In this document: one piece after another, positions 1 to 8,784 of the stretch
Numbering within the stretch: position 1 is the first letter of the stretch
Layout of the letters: each line of letters opens with the position of its first letter
Assembly: GCA_002345575.1 (NCBI GenBank)
Contig: DDVX01000019.1
Coordinates: 146,615 to 210,614, forward strand
Direction of reading: 5' to 3'
Length of the DNA: 64,000 bases
DNA from: Stutzerimonas stutzeri
GTDB taxonomy: Bacteria; Pseudomonadota; Gammaproteobacteria; Pseudomonadales; Pseudomonadaceae
The notes under the pieces: model-generated
The model's database searches: none
Seen by the model: the letters and a program-made list of their open reading frames with translations, nothing else
Told to the model about the DNA's origin: nothing
Position numbers and translations under genes: made by a program

Positions 1-217
1 CTGCTCCATCCCGCGTCTGTGCGGCGCATTCTACAGCTTTGCTGGCCGTTGTCACGATTTATGTTCAAAAAGCATTTATTCATCAATCGCTTGGCTGGTT
101 ATTCCCGCCTTTGGTGCTTGCACCTGACGCCTTCGGTCACGGGGAATGGCGCTTCGCAGCACTTGCTGGTCTTTTTCGTGCCTAACCGGTTAGTGGAAAT
201 GATCAGGAGGTTGGCTT

Positions 218-508
218 ATGCGACGCTTTTTCGTTAGTGCCCTGGGATGCACGGTGATGCTTATCGCCACTGGCATTCAGGCATTGGGTCCGGTGTCGGC
301 GCCGGTGGATCGCGCGGCTGGGAATGGCTCGATGGGGATGGGCGACGGCATAGGCTATCCGCCGGAGTCGAGAGATAACGAGCGTACCCAGGTACAGGAT
401 CGAAAAGATCGTCGGGATGTGAGAGTTGAGCCCGGCACCGAGCCTGGCCATGGCGGTAATGAAACGAACATGGAGCATCGGCGGCGCCCGACACTAGGTG
501 ACGACTGA
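218..508 (+). CDS. Small exported protein of unknown function (96 aa)
   Basis: The 96-residue product starts with a clear Sec-type signal: MRR, then a hydrophobic stretch (FFVSALGCTVMLIATGIQAL), cleavage plausible after residues 20-23. The mature part is short, very hydrophilic and rich in Gly, Arg, Asp and Glu, with no cysteine pair or recognisable domain. A strong Shine-Dalgarno (AGGAGG, 206-211) lies at good spacing from the ATG, which supports translation. A perfect 12-bp palindrome (CTAACCGGTTAG, 182-193) lies just upstream and might be an operator. It is followed by dusC with an 80-bp gap. I do not recognise the family; a periplasmic or surface location is inferred from the signal only. 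Confidence 0.6.
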   Translation: MRRFFVSALGCTVMLIATGIQALGPVSAPVDRAAGNGSMGMGDGIGYPPESRDNERTQVQDRKDRRDVRVEPGTEPGHGGNETNMEHRRRPTLGDD

Positions 509-586
509 CTGCTGAGCGGCGCCGATTGATTCAACCGTTCATGCATACCTCGTACAATGCCGCTCTTTTTGGCGAGCATTGTGACC

Positions 587-1555
587 ATGCAGATTGCCCT
601 GGCGCCCATGGAGGGCCTGGTTGATGACATCCTGCGCGACGTACTGACCCGCGTCGGCGGTGTGGACTGGTGCGTCACCGAATTCATTCGTGTATCGGAT
701 CGGCTGCTGCCGAGGGCCAGCTTTCGCAAGTTGGCGTCGGAACTTGATAACTGTGCCCGCACGCGCGCCGGTACACCGGTACGCGTGCAGTTGTTAGGTT
801 CCGATCCGCTCTGTCTTGCCGATAACGCAGCGCGCGCATGCAGCCTTGGTGCACCGGCCATCGACCTCAATTTCGGCTGCCCGGCCAAAACGGTGAACAA
901 ATCCCGTGGCGGTGCCGTGTTGCTCAATGAGCCGGAATTGCTCCATGCAATCCTGCGCGAAATGCGCCGGGCAGTGCCGGCGGATATTCCTGTTACGGCC
1001 AAGATGCGCCTGGGTTTCAACAGCCCAGACGGTGCGCTGGATTGCGCGCGCGCTCTGGCAGAGGGTGGCGCAGATCAGTTGGTAGTGCATGCACGCACCA
1101 AAGCTGATGGCTACAAGCCGCCGGCGCACTGGGAATGGGTGGCGAAGGTGCAGGATGTAGTTGCGGTGCCGGTGTTTGCCAACGGTGATATCTGGTCGGT
1201 GGATGACTGGCGGCGCTGCCGGGAAGTGAGCGGTGTGGAAGATGTCATGCTGGGCCGCGGGCTGGTCAGCCGGCCTGACCTGGCGAGGCAGATCAGCGCT
1301 GCCAGGAATGGTCAGGAAATCGAGCCCATGAGTTGGGCCTGTCTTCAGCCTTTGCTGCTCGACTTCTGGCAGCAGGCGCGGCGCAAGATGTCACCACGTT
1401 ATGCCCCTGGACGGCTGAAGCAGTGGGTTTCCTTGCTGACGCGCAATTATCCGCAGGCCGTTGTGCTATTCGATCAGTTGCGTCGCGAGAGTGATTGCGA
1501 ACGAATTGATCGCCTGCTTGGACTGGATGTGAGCCCTGCTGGTATGACTTTGTAG
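587..1555 (+). CDS. dusC: tRNA-dihydrouridine(16) synthase DusC
   Basis: This FMN enzyme reduces a uridine in the tRNA D-loop to dihydrouridine with NADPH. The protein (322 aa from this start) opens with MQIALAPMEGLVD, the usual Dus N-terminus; it carries LNFGCPAKTVNKS with the catalytic cysteine, the KMRLGF strand, VHARTK and the FMN-phosphate-binding ANGDIWS and GVMLGRG-like segments (here EDVMLGRGL). Length and the C-terminal helical domain fit the DusC subfamily. The frame is open from an ATG at 557, but the conserved family N-terminus begins at 587. The stop codon TAG (1553-1555) is supplied by the GTAG head of the REPIN that follows. It converges with the SDR gene downstream. Confidence 0.92.
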   Translation: MQIALAPMEGLVDDILRDVLTRVGGVDWCVTEFIRVSDRLLPRASFRKLASELDNCARTRAGTPVRVQLLGSDPLCLADNAARACSLGAPAIDLNFGCPAKTVNKSRGGAVLLNEPELLHAILREMRRAVPADIPVTAKMRLGFNSPDGALDCARALAEGGADQLVVHARTKADGYKPPAHWEWVAKVQDVVAVPVFANGDIWSVDDWRRCREVSGVEDVMLGRGLVSRPDLARQISAARNGQEIEPMSWACLQPLLLDFWQQARRKMSPRYAPGRLKQWVSLLTRNYPQAVVLFDQLRRESDCERIDRLLGLDVSPAGMTL

Positions 1556-1656
1556 GGTGGAATCGACGAAGGCGCTTCCACCGCCGACCGCACAATTGTC
1601 ACGTCCGTGTCGTAACTCCTTATCGACGGATTACGCCTTCGGCTAATCCAGGCTAC
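1552..1656. repeat. REPIN: two inverted GTAG-headed REP palindromes
   Basis: Two arms, 1552-1583 and 1625-1656, each begin (reading inward) with GTAG and then form their own imperfect hairpin: GGTGGAATCG/CGCTTCCACC in the first, GGATTAGCC/GGCGTAATCC in the second. The two arms are also inverted copies of each other (18 of the first 23 positions match), so the whole 105 bp can fold as one long hairpin. This is the architecture of Pseudomonas REPINs mobilised by RAYT transposases. A related but more symmetric copy lies at 8694-8766. The element overlaps the dusC stop codon and sits between convergent genes, so it may double as a terminator or mRNA end. Confidence 0.75.
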
Positions 1657-1720
1657 TGGCTGTTGGGCTGGAGGAGAGTCCTGTGGGGCCTTGCCCTAAG
1701 GATATGGAGCAGGGCGTTAC

Positions 1721-2467
1721 CTAGCGACCACCGCTGATATCCAGCAACGCGCCGCTGGCATAACTGGCTTTGTCGCTGGCTAACCACATAATCGCTTCGG
1801 CCACTTCTTCAGCGCTGCCGCCGCGCCCCATGGGTACGCTTGCCTTGACGCGCTCGACCCGCCCCGGTTCACCGCCGCTTGCGTGGATCTCGGTATCGAT
1901 CACGCCCGGTCGCACGGCGTTGACGCGAATGCCTTCGGTGGCAACTTCCTTGGCCAGGCCCAGCGTCATGCTATCGATGGCACCTTTGGCTGCGGCGTAG
2001 TCGATGTATTCACTAGGCGCGCCAAGCTTGGCGGCGATGGACGACACGTTGACGATCGCGCCACCCTGGCCGCCATAGCGGGTGGACATGCGTTTTACCG
2101 CCTCGCGGGCGCAGAGAAAGCTGCCGGTGACATTGACGGCGAAGACGCGTGTCAGCCGTGCGGCATCCATTTCATCCAGGCGCATCTGTTGTTCCAGCAT
2201 GCCGGCGTTGTTGACCAGCGCGTCGAGTCTGCCGAATTCCGCATCCAGAGTGGCGAAGAGCTGAGCAACCTGTGCTTCGTCCGCCACGTCAGCCGCTACC
2301 GCTATAGCCTTGGCACCCGTGGCATGGAGTTCGTCCAACAGGCTCTGCATGGCGTCCTGGCGATGCCGATAGTTGAGGCACAGCGCGTAGCCCTGTGCAG
2401 CGGCTAGGCGGGCAGTGGCGGCGCCTATGCCGCGGCTGGCGCCAGTGATGAGCATGACTTTTTGCAT
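1721..2467 (-). CDS. SDR-family NAD(P)-dependent oxidoreductase
   Basis: This 248-residue classical short-chain dehydrogenase/reductase has the cofactor motif TGASRGIGAA near residue 8, NNAG in the middle, the catalytic Ser (NVSSIAAKLG), and YIDYAAAKG containing the Tyr-x3-Lys pair, followed by VNAVRPGVIDTEIH. The ATG at 2467 was chosen because GGAGG lies a few bases upstream and the Rossmann motif then starts at the usual distance; the open frame further upstream runs over the 3' end of the neighbour and has no family similarity. It lies downstream of the PAS-GGDEF-EAL gene on the same strand with a 67-bp gap. Substrate is unknown; the family acts on sugars, alcohols and ketones. It resembles generic glucose-1-dehydrogenase/3-ketoacyl reductase types. 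Confidence 0.85.
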   Translation of the reverse strand: MQKVMLITGASRGIGAATARLAAAQGYALCLNYRHRQDAMQSLLDELHATGAKAIAVAADVADEAQVAQLFATLDAEFGRLDALVNNAGMLEQQMRLDEMDAARLTRVFAVNVTGSFLCAREAVKRMSTRYGGQGGAIVNVSSIAAKLGAPSEYIDYAAAKGAIDSMTLGLAKEVATEGIRVNAVRPGVIDTEIHASGGEPGRVERVKASVPMGRGGSAEEVAEAIMWLASDKASYASGALLDISGGR

Positions 2468-2534
2468 GTTGATCCTCCGGCGAATAATCCTCACGCGATC
2501 TGTTGTGAGGCTAGGGGCGCCACGCTGGTCCTCA

Positions 2535-5423
2535 TCACCTGCGTAACAGCTCTTTGAACTGCGAAAACGGTAGCGGCTTGCTGAAAAGATAGCCCTGATA
2601 CAAATGGCAGTCCTGCTTTTGCAGCAAATCCAGTTGTCCCTGCTGCTCGACGCCTTCGGCAATCACTTCCAGCCCAAGGCTTTTGGCCATGCTCACGATG
2701 GCGCGGATGATCTCGGCGTCATTGCCGCCATTCAGCGCATCGTGCACGAAGGATTGGTCGATCTTGAGCAGGTCCACCGGCAAACGCTTGAGGTAGGTCA
2801 GGGAGGAATAGCCGGTGCCAAAATCATCCATGGCAAACCTGACCCCGTGTTTGCGCAGGCGATGCATCTTGACGAGGGTGTCGTCCAGATTTTCGATGAC
2901 TACACCTTCGGTGATTTCCAAACTGATCATCCCTACCGGCAGGTCGGATTCCTTGAGCGCTGCGAGAATGCATTCTACAAAGTCATTCTCGCGGAACTGG
3001 TGCGGGCTGATGTTGATACTCAGGCTGAACGCATCGGCATCCACCAGCCCACTCGTCAGCAGCGAGGCTGCCATCTGGCAGACTTGATTGATGACCCAAG
3101 TGCCGGCCTCAGTGATCAGGCCGCTGTCTTCCAGCACATCGATGAAGTGCGCGGGTGTGCGCAGGCCATGAGTCGGGTGCTGCCAGCGCAGCAGCGCTTC
3201 AGCACCGATGATGGTGCCTGTGCGCGCATCGACCTGCGGCTGCAGGAAAAGCTCGAACTCGTTGTGTAGCAGTGCCAGGCGCAGTTCGCTTTCCAGTTGC
3301 AAGCGGGCGCTGGCAGCTTCCTGCATGGTGTTCTGGAATAACTGGATGGCGTTGCGACCGGCATCCTTGGCCCGGTATAGCGCGATATCGGCTCGTTTCA
3401 GCAGATCAGCTGGCGTATCGCCGTGATCGGGAATCAGGGCGATGCCGATGCTGGGCGTGACCTGCAGTCGGTTACCGTCGCAGACCATGGGCTCAGCCAG
3501 CAATTTTCGTAGCTTCTCGGCGACTTCGCGCACGTGGCGGATGATGTCGGCACGCTTGCCGCTAAGGCCGGTCAGCAGAATCACGAATTCGTCACCGCCC
3601 AGACGGGCAACGGTATCTTCCTGGCGAACGTTGGCTTGAAGACGTGAGGTAACCATCCTCAAGACTGCATCGCCGACCGGATGGCCGAGCGAGTCGTTGA
3701 TGTGTTTGAAGTGATCAAGGTCCATGAACAGCAATGCGGCGCGCAGATTGTGGCGCTTGTGCAGGGCGATCTGTTGCACCAGGCGGTTCATGAGCAGGGT
3801 GCGGTTGGGCAGGTTGGTCAGTGGGTCATGGTAGGCCAGGTGCTGGATCTGTGCGTGGGCGGCCTTGAGCTGGCTTATGTCACGCGCGGTCAGCAGGATG
3901 CAGTCGGTGCCATTGAGCTTGATGATTTCTACCGACACCTCGGTGTGCTTCAGCTGGCCATGACGGTCTTGGGCCAGGATCTCCTGATTGCACACGCGCC
4001 CGTCTCGTTCAAGCGCTTCGAGAATCTTTCGACGCTGTTCGCCAGGCCATATGGCCAGTTCCATGGAGGTACGGCCGATGACTTCGTGCGGATGGTAGCC
4101 GGTCAGGCGATGAAAGCCTTCATTGACTTCGATGAAACGACCGCTACTGAGTTCGGTGATGGTGATGGCATCGGGGCTGGAGTGAAACGCCTTGGCGAAC
4201 TTCTCTTCACTGGCTCTCAGTGCGGCCTCAGCCATCTGCCGGGTGGTGATATCACGGAAGGTAGTGATAATGCAGAGTCGCCGCTCGATACGAATGAAGC
4301 GGCTGGATACCACGCAGGTCAGGGCCTTGCCCTCGCGGGTGAAGAACTGCGCTTCGACGTTATCCAGTGACTGGTCGCGCGTGAGCTGCTGATAAAGGAC
4401 TTCGCGCTGCTGTTCATCCTGCCAGAAGCGGATATGTGAGATGTCTCGCTCGACGATCTCGCTGGCTTGCCAGCCGAAGGTGTGTGTGAAGCCGGGGTTG
4501 ATTTCAAGAAATTTGCCGTCGCGAATGTTCGATACGCTGATGGCATCTGGGCTGCCCTGGAACAGGGTGGCGAACTTGGCTTCGGAAGCTTCGGCTTGTT
4601 GTTCACGCGAGACGCGCTCACTGATGTCTTTGATGATGCCCGCCATGCGTAGAGGCGCGCCGTGCTCGTCACGGTAGAGCTTGGCGGTGCTTTCGAGGTG
4701 GCGGACGGTGCCGTCGTGCAGGCGTGTCTGATAGACGGCAAGGTAGTCCTGACGACGGCCTTCGATCAGGTCGCGGTAGGTCTGCTGCATAACTTCGCGA
4801 TCTTCGGGGCGGACGTAAGAGAAAAACTCCTGGAATGGCCCCTGGAATGGTCTATAGAAGGTGCCTTGTAGCTCCGCGGCGCGCGTTGAGGTGTGTAGGG
4901 TATCGCTGGGAATGTGCCATTCCCAGGTCCCCAGCTCGACCGAGTTGAGTGCCAGAGCAAGGCGGTCCTGGGTGTCCTGCAGTTCCTGCCTCACGAGGAT
5001 TTCTTCGCTGATGTCGCGTATCACGCCGACCAGTATCGGCTGGCCTGCTGCGTTGGCTTGCCATTGTCCGCGCAGCTCCAGCCAGCGCTGGGAAGCGTCG
5101 GGCCAGTCGATACGGTGGCGGATGGTGAAGAGTGCCTCTTTCTCGCGCAGTATCGTGTGTAAGCGCTCTCGGACCATTGAGCGATCATTCTCTGCGACCA
5201 GATCCGGGTATTCGGTGCCGACGGGAATCGACTGCTCGTTGTCAAAGCCGAAAAGTCTCTGGGAGCCTTCGGACCACACTACCGAGCCGGCATTGGGTTC
5301 CCATGACCAGACACCAAGATTGGCTCCGCTTAGTACGCCGATCAGCTGGGTAGCATCTTGAAAGATTTTGCTTGATCCGGTTGTGCAGAGGTAAGCCCGA
5401 GGCGAGACGTTGTCGAAGGACAT
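2535..5423 (-). CDS. Four-PAS GGDEF/EAL cyclic-di-GMP signalling protein
   Basis: The 962-residue protein has no obvious membrane segment, so it is probably cytoplasmic. Order: PAS about 20-145, PAS about 150-280, PAS about 285-405, PAS about 410-530, GGDEF about 540-705, EAL about 715-962. The diguanylate cyclase signature GGDEF is intact (ARLGGDEFVIL) as is the phosphodiesterase signature (EALLRW, then ISLEITEG, DDFGTGYSSL and EGVE), so both activities could be present. PAS tails such as IKDISERV and FRDITTRQ are typical PAC linkers. Start is uncertain: the frame is open to 5621, overlapping the LysR gene, but ATG 5423 leaves the upstream gene intact and starts just before the first PAS; ATG 5474 is the alternative. 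Ligands of the PAS domains and the target process are unknown. Confidence 0.85.
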   Translation of the reverse strand: MSFDNVSPRAYLCTTGSSKIFQDATQLIGVLSGANLGVWSWEPNAGSVVWSEGSQRLFGFDNEQSIPVGTEYPDLVAENDRSMVRERLHTILREKEALFTIRHRIDWPDASQRWLELRGQWQANAAGQPILVGVIRDISEEILVRQELQDTQDRLALALNSVELGTWEWHIPSDTLHTSTRAAELQGTFYRPFQGPFQEFFSYVRPEDREVMQQTYRDLIEGRRQDYLAVYQTRLHDGTVRHLESTAKLYRDEHGAPLRMAGIIKDISERVSREQQAEASEAKFATLFQGSPDAISVSNIRDGKFLEINPGFTHTFGWQASEIVERDISHIRFWQDEQQREVLYQQLTRDQSLDNVEAQFFTREGKALTCVVSSRFIRIERRLCIITTFRDITTRQMAEAALRASEEKFAKAFHSSPDAITITELSSGRFIEVNEGFHRLTGYHPHEVIGRTSMELAIWPGEQRRKILEALERDGRVCNQEILAQDRHGQLKHTEVSVEIIKLNGTDCILLTARDISQLKAAHAQIQHLAYHDPLTNLPNRTLLMNRLVQQIALHKRHNLRAALLFMDLDHFKHINDSLGHPVGDAVLRMVTSRLQANVRQEDTVARLGGDEFVILLTGLSGKRADIIRHVREVAEKLRKLLAEPMVCDGNRLQVTPSIGIALIPDHGDTPADLLKRADIALYRAKDAGRNAIQLFQNTMQEAASARLQLESELRLALLHNEFELFLQPQVDARTGTIIGAEALLRWQHPTHGLRTPAHFIDVLEDSGLITEAGTWVINQVCQMAASLLTSGLVDADAFSLSINISPHQFRENDFVECILAALKESDLPVGMISLEITEGVVIENLDDTLVKMHRLRKHGVRFAMDDFGTGYSSLTYLKRLPVDLLKIDQSFVHDALNGGNDAEIIRAIVSMAKSLGLEVIAEGVEQQGQLDLLQKQDCHLYQGYLFSKPLPFSQFKELLRR

Positions 5424-5481
5424 GGCAACTATTCCGCGATGTGTCACGCCGCTGCATCCAAGCGGCGTGGCCATACGATGA

Positions 5482-6399
5482 TTATTCTGGTCCGGCGACG
5501 TTATCTGTAGCTGCTGGCAATATGCAAGCATCCTGTTCGGAGTCGAGCAGTGCCATGAAGGCTCTGGCTGCATTGGACAGGGTTCGTTCGGTATGGACGA
5601 TGTAGCCGAGTTGGCGCTCAAGTGATACGCCGGGTACCGGCAGGCGTACCACCTGATCGTCGAGCATGGTGCGCGGCAGCACGCTCCAGGCGATGCCGAT
5701 GGAAACCATCATCTTGATAGTCTCCAAGTAATTGGTGCTCATGCTGATATTCGGCTTCAGCTCTTCGCGCTCGAACAGTCGCTGGGCTATATGGTGGGTG
5801 AAAGTGTTGTCGCCGGGAAAAACCGCTGGATGTGCGGCTATGTCTGCTAGCGTGGCTTTTGGCATCTGCGCCAGTGGATGTTCAGGCGCTACGACGAAAT
5901 CCAGCGGGTCGTTCCAAACCCGGCTGGCGCGAACAGGTGGGGCGGTGTGTGGTGCGAGGGTAATGACCGCCAATTCGGCGCGCCCATGCAGCACCTCTTC
6001 GTAAGCCACTTCCGAGTCGAGAAAGCGGATATCCAGCGTCACTGCAGGGTGGGTGCGGGTAAAGGTACGCAGCAGGGGAGGCAGGCGGTGCAGGCCTATG
6101 TGATGACTGGTCGCCAGGCACAGGCGACCGCTGACATCGCCGTTGAGATTGGTCAAGGCGCGCCGTGTATCGTCCAGCACGCTGAGAATCTGGTAGGCGC
6201 GTGGCAGAAGGGCGCGTCCGGCCTCGGTCAGCCCTATCTCCCGACCCAGGCGATCAAATAGGCGCACGCCTAGTTGTAGTTCCAGTGCTGCAAGGCGCTT
6301 GCTCACAGCGGGTTGGGTCAGGTGCAGACGCTCGCCAGCCAGGGAAAAGCTACCGGTTTCGGCAATGGCAATGAAGGCGTTGAGATTGGCCAGTTCCAT
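5482..6399 (-). CDS. LysR-family transcriptional regulator, divergent from leuC
   Basis: The 305-residue protein has the LysR helix-turn-helix at residues 1-60 (MELANLNAFIAIAETGSF, then LHLTQPAVSKRLAALE), and the usual periplasmic-binding-like effector domain from about residue 90, including the TLDIRFLDSEV and FVVAPEHPLA segments. It is transcribed away from leuCDB with a 197-bp shared intergenic region, the classic LysR arrangement, and gene order is the same in other pseudomonads as I recall. Control of leuC by this protein is therefore plausible but not demonstrated by the sequence; the effector is unknown. Downstream, 58 bp away and on the same strand, is the PAS-GGDEF-EAL gene, which might be co-transcribed. 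Confidence 0.88.
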   Translation of the reverse strand: MELANLNAFIAIAETGSFSLAGERLHLTQPAVSKRLAALELQLGVRLFDRLGREIGLTEAGRALLPRAYQILSVLDDTRRALTNLNGDVSGRLCLATSHHIGLHRLPPLLRTFTRTHPAVTLDIRFLDSEVAYEEVLHGRAELAVITLAPHTAPPVRASRVWNDPLDFVVAPEHPLAQMPKATLADIAAHPAVFPGDNTFTHHIAQRLFEREELKPNISMSTNYLETIKMMVSIGIAWSVLPRTMLDDQVVRLPVPGVSLERQLGYIVHTERTLSNAARAFMALLDSEQDACILPAATDNVAGPE

Positions 6400-6510
6400 A
6401 GTATTTCCTTGGGTTATTCAAAGCTCTGTGCATCGCGGGGATGCCAGCTTTACCTGAACGACAGCTTATCGGGATTCCTGAGAGGAATGCATCGGATAAA
6501 AAATATGAAT

Positions 6511-6539
6511 TTGAGTAATCAGCCATAAACCCATAGCAT
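6511..6539 (+). promoter_or_regulatory. Candidate sigma70 promoter for leuC
   Basis: TTGAGT (6511-6516) and TAGCAT (6534-6539) are separated by exactly 17 bp and lie 58 bp upstream of the leuC start, inside the intergenic region shared with the LysR gene. Only pattern matching supports it. Confidence 0.35.
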
Positions 6540-6596
6540 CACCCCTATAAGCGAAAGGGCTATTTGCCCCGCATAGAAGCAGATGAGGAAAGTCCG

Positions 6597-8024
6597 ATGG
6601 CCGGCAAAACGCTCTACGACAAGCTCTGGGAAATGCACGAAGTGAAGCGGCGCGACGATGGTTCGTCGCTGATCTATATCGACCGCCACATTCTGCATGA
6701 GGTGACTTCACCGCAGGCTTTTGAAGGGCTGCGCCTGGCCAGTCGCAAGCCGTGGCGCATCGATGCCAATATCGCCACTCCGGATCATAACGTCCCGACC
6801 ACCAAGGGCGAGCGTCAGGGCGGACTGGAAGCCATCGCCGATGAGGTCTCGCGCATTCAGGTACAGACCCTGGACGAGAACTGCGATGAGTTCGGTATCC
6901 TCGAATTCAAGATGAACGATATCCGGCAGGGCATCGTTCACGTCATTGGCCCGGAGCAGGGCGCAACTCTGCCCGGCATGACCGTGGTCTGCGGTGATTC
7001 GCATACTTCTACCCACGGCGCCTTCGGTGCGCTGGCCCATGGCATTGGCACCTCCGAGGTCGAGCATGTGCTCGCCACCCAGTGCTTGGTGGCCAAGAAG
7101 ATGAAGAACATGCAGGTGCGCGTCGAAGGCAAGCTGCCGTTCGGCGTCACCGCCAAGGACATCGTGCTCGCCGTGATCGGCAAGATCGGTACTGCCGGCG
7201 GCAATGGCCATGCGCTTGAGTTCGCGGGTAGCGCTATTCGCGATCTGTCGATGGAAGGCCGCATGACCATCTGCAACATGTCCATCGAGGCTGGTGCCCG
7301 CGTAGGTATGGTGGCTTGTGACGAGAAGACCATCGCTTATGTGGAAGGCCGCCCTTATGCGCCCAAGGGTGCGGATTGGGAGCGTGCGGTCGAAGCCTGG
7401 AGGGATTTGGTTTCCGATGATGATGCGGTATTCGATACCGTCGTCGAGCTGAAGGCCGAGGACATCAAGCCGCAGGTCAGCTGGGGCACTTCGCCGGAAA
7501 TGGTTCTGGCTGTCGATCAGTTGGTGCCGGATCCGGCTGCCGAGGCCGATCTGGTCAAGCGCGACTCCATTGAGCGTGCGTTGAAGTACATGGGGCTGCG
7601 TGCCAGCCAGCCGATTACTGATATCCGCCTGGATCGCGTGTTCATCGGCTCCTGCACCAATTCACGCATCGAAGACTTGCGCGCTGCAGCCGAAGTGGCA
7701 AAGGGCCGCAAGGTCGCTTCTACCGTCAAGCAGGCGCTGGTGGTGCCGGGTTCGGGCCTGGTCAAGCAGCAGGCCGAAGCAGAAGGACTGGACAAGATCT
7801 TTATCGAAGCCGGCTTCGAGTGGCGTGAGCCGGGCTGCTCCATGTGCCTGGCGATGAACCCGGACAAGCTGGGCAGCGGTGAGCACTGTGCGTCCACGTC
7901 CAACCGCAACTTTGAAGGTCGGCAGGGCGCCGGTGGGCGTACCCACCTCGTCAGCCCGGCCATGGCTGCCGCTGCGGCAGTGACCGGTCACTTCATTGAC
8001 GTTCGCGAACTGATCCAGGCCTGA
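6597..8024 (+). CDS. leuC: 3-isopropylmalate dehydratase large subunit
   Basis: LeuC with LeuD isomerises 2-isopropylmalate to 3-isopropylmalate in leucine synthesis, using a [4Fe-4S] cluster in the cytoplasm. The 475-residue protein has the aconitase-family features: CGDSHTSTHGAFGALA, FIGSCTNSRIEDLR (first cluster cysteine) and EPGCSMCLAMN (the other two cysteines), then CASTSNRNFEGRQG. ATG 6597 is preceded by GAGGAA at good spacing; an in-frame upstream start at 6564 has no such site. The gene is followed 11 bp later by leuD, clearly one operon; leuB and asd follow. Full length and intact. Confidence 0.97.
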   Translation: MAGKTLYDKLWEMHEVKRRDDGSSLIYIDRHILHEVTSPQAFEGLRLASRKPWRIDANIATPDHNVPTTKGERQGGLEAIADEVSRIQVQTLDENCDEFGILEFKMNDIRQGIVHVIGPEQGATLPGMTVVCGDSHTSTHGAFGALAHGIGTSEVEHVLATQCLVAKKMKNMQVRVEGKLPFGVTAKDIVLAVIGKIGTAGGNGHALEFAGSAIRDLSMEGRMTICNMSIEAGARVGMVACDEKTIAYVEGRPYAPKGADWERAVEAWRDLVSDDDAVFDTVVELKAEDIKPQVSWGTSPEMVLAVDQLVPDPAAEADLVKRDSIERALKYMGLRASQPITDIRLDRVFIGSCTNSRIEDLRAAAEVAKGRKVASTVKQALVVPGSGLVKQQAEAEGLDKIFIEAGFEWREPGCSMCLAMNPDKLGSGEHCASTSNRNFEGRQGAGGRTHLVSPAMAAAAAVTGHFIDVRELIQA

Positions 8025-8035
8025 GGAACAACAGC

Positions 8036-8683
8036 ATGAGAGCATTTACCCAACACACCGGCCTGGTCTGTCCGCTGGATCGCGCTAACGTCGATACCGA
8101 TCAGATCATTCCAAAGCAGTTTCTCAAGTCCATCAAACGCACCGGCTTCGGTCCGAACCTGTTCGATGAGTGGCGTTACCTGGATGTCGGTCAGCCGAAT
8201 CAGGATTGCTCCAATCGCCCGCTCAACAAAGAGTTCGTGCTGAACTTCCCGCGTTACCAGGGCGCCAGCGTGCTGCTGGCTCGCGAGAACTTTGGTTGTG
8301 GTTCGTCCCGCGAGCATGCGCCCTGGGCGCTGGATGAATACGGCTTCCGCGCGATCATCGCGCCAAGCTTCGCCGACATCTTCTACAACAACAGTTTCAA
8401 GAATGGGCTGCTGCCGATCATTCTCACCGAAGCTGAGGTGGATGAACTGTTCGAACAGGCAGAAGCGACCGAGGGCTACCAGCTCACCGTCGACCTTGCT
8501 GCTCAGGCCGTAACCCGTCCGGACGGCAAGCAGTACGCCTTTGAGGTCGATGCGTTCCGCAAGCACTGCCTGCTCAACGGGCTGGACGATATCGGTTTGA
8601 CCCTGCAGGACGCCGACGAGATTCGAGCGTTTGAGGAAAGGCACCGTCAGAGCCAGCCCTGGCTGTTTGGCGCAATCAAATAA
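8036..8683 (+). CDS. leuD: 3-isopropylmalate dehydratase small subunit
   Basis: This is the swivelling-domain partner of LeuC. The 215-residue product contains DTDQIIPKQFLK near the N-terminus and FGCGSSREHAPWAL, the substrate-binding loop shared with the aconitase fourth domain. GAGGAA stands upstream of the ATG, 11 bp after leuC, so the two subunits are made from one transcript. It is separated from leuB by a REPIN (8694-8766) rather than by another gene. Length is normal for the proteobacterial long LeuD. Confidence 0.97.
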   Translation: MRAFTQHTGLVCPLDRANVDTDQIIPKQFLKSIKRTGFGPNLFDEWRYLDVGQPNQDCSNRPLNKEFVLNFPRYQGASVLLARENFGCGSSREHAPWALDEYGFRAIIAPSFADIFYNNSFKNGLLPIILTEAEVDELFEQAEATEGYQLTVDLAAQAVTRPDGKQYAFEVDAFRKHCLLNGLDDIGLTLQDADEIRAFEERHRQSQPWLFGAIK

Positions 8684-8693
8684 ATCGATGAGG

Positions 8694-8766
8694 GTAGGGT
8701 GGATGACGTTTCATCCATCCACCTTGCAGAATTTTCGGTGGATGAAAAAAACGTCATCCACCCTAC
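8694..8766. repeat. REPIN: near-perfect inverted pair of GTAG-headed REPs
   Basis: Two 30-bp arms, 8694-8723 and 8737-8766, face each other across a 13-bp spacer. Both start with GTAGGGTGGATGACGTTT read from the outside (18 identical positions) and each is itself palindromic (GGTGGATG/CATCCACC). It is the same family as the copy after dusC but with less decay. It lies between leuD and leuB, only 10 bp after the leuD stop, and ends 18 bp before the leuB ATG, so it is transcribed within the operon and could affect mRNA stability or leuB translation. Confidence 0.8.
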
Positions 8767-8784
8767 GAAAAATTGAGGGATGTA

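Noticed and set aside
5424..5621. Longer start for the PAS-GGDEF-EAL protein
   Set aside because: It would overlap the LysR coding region and the added residues do not look like part of a PAS domain.
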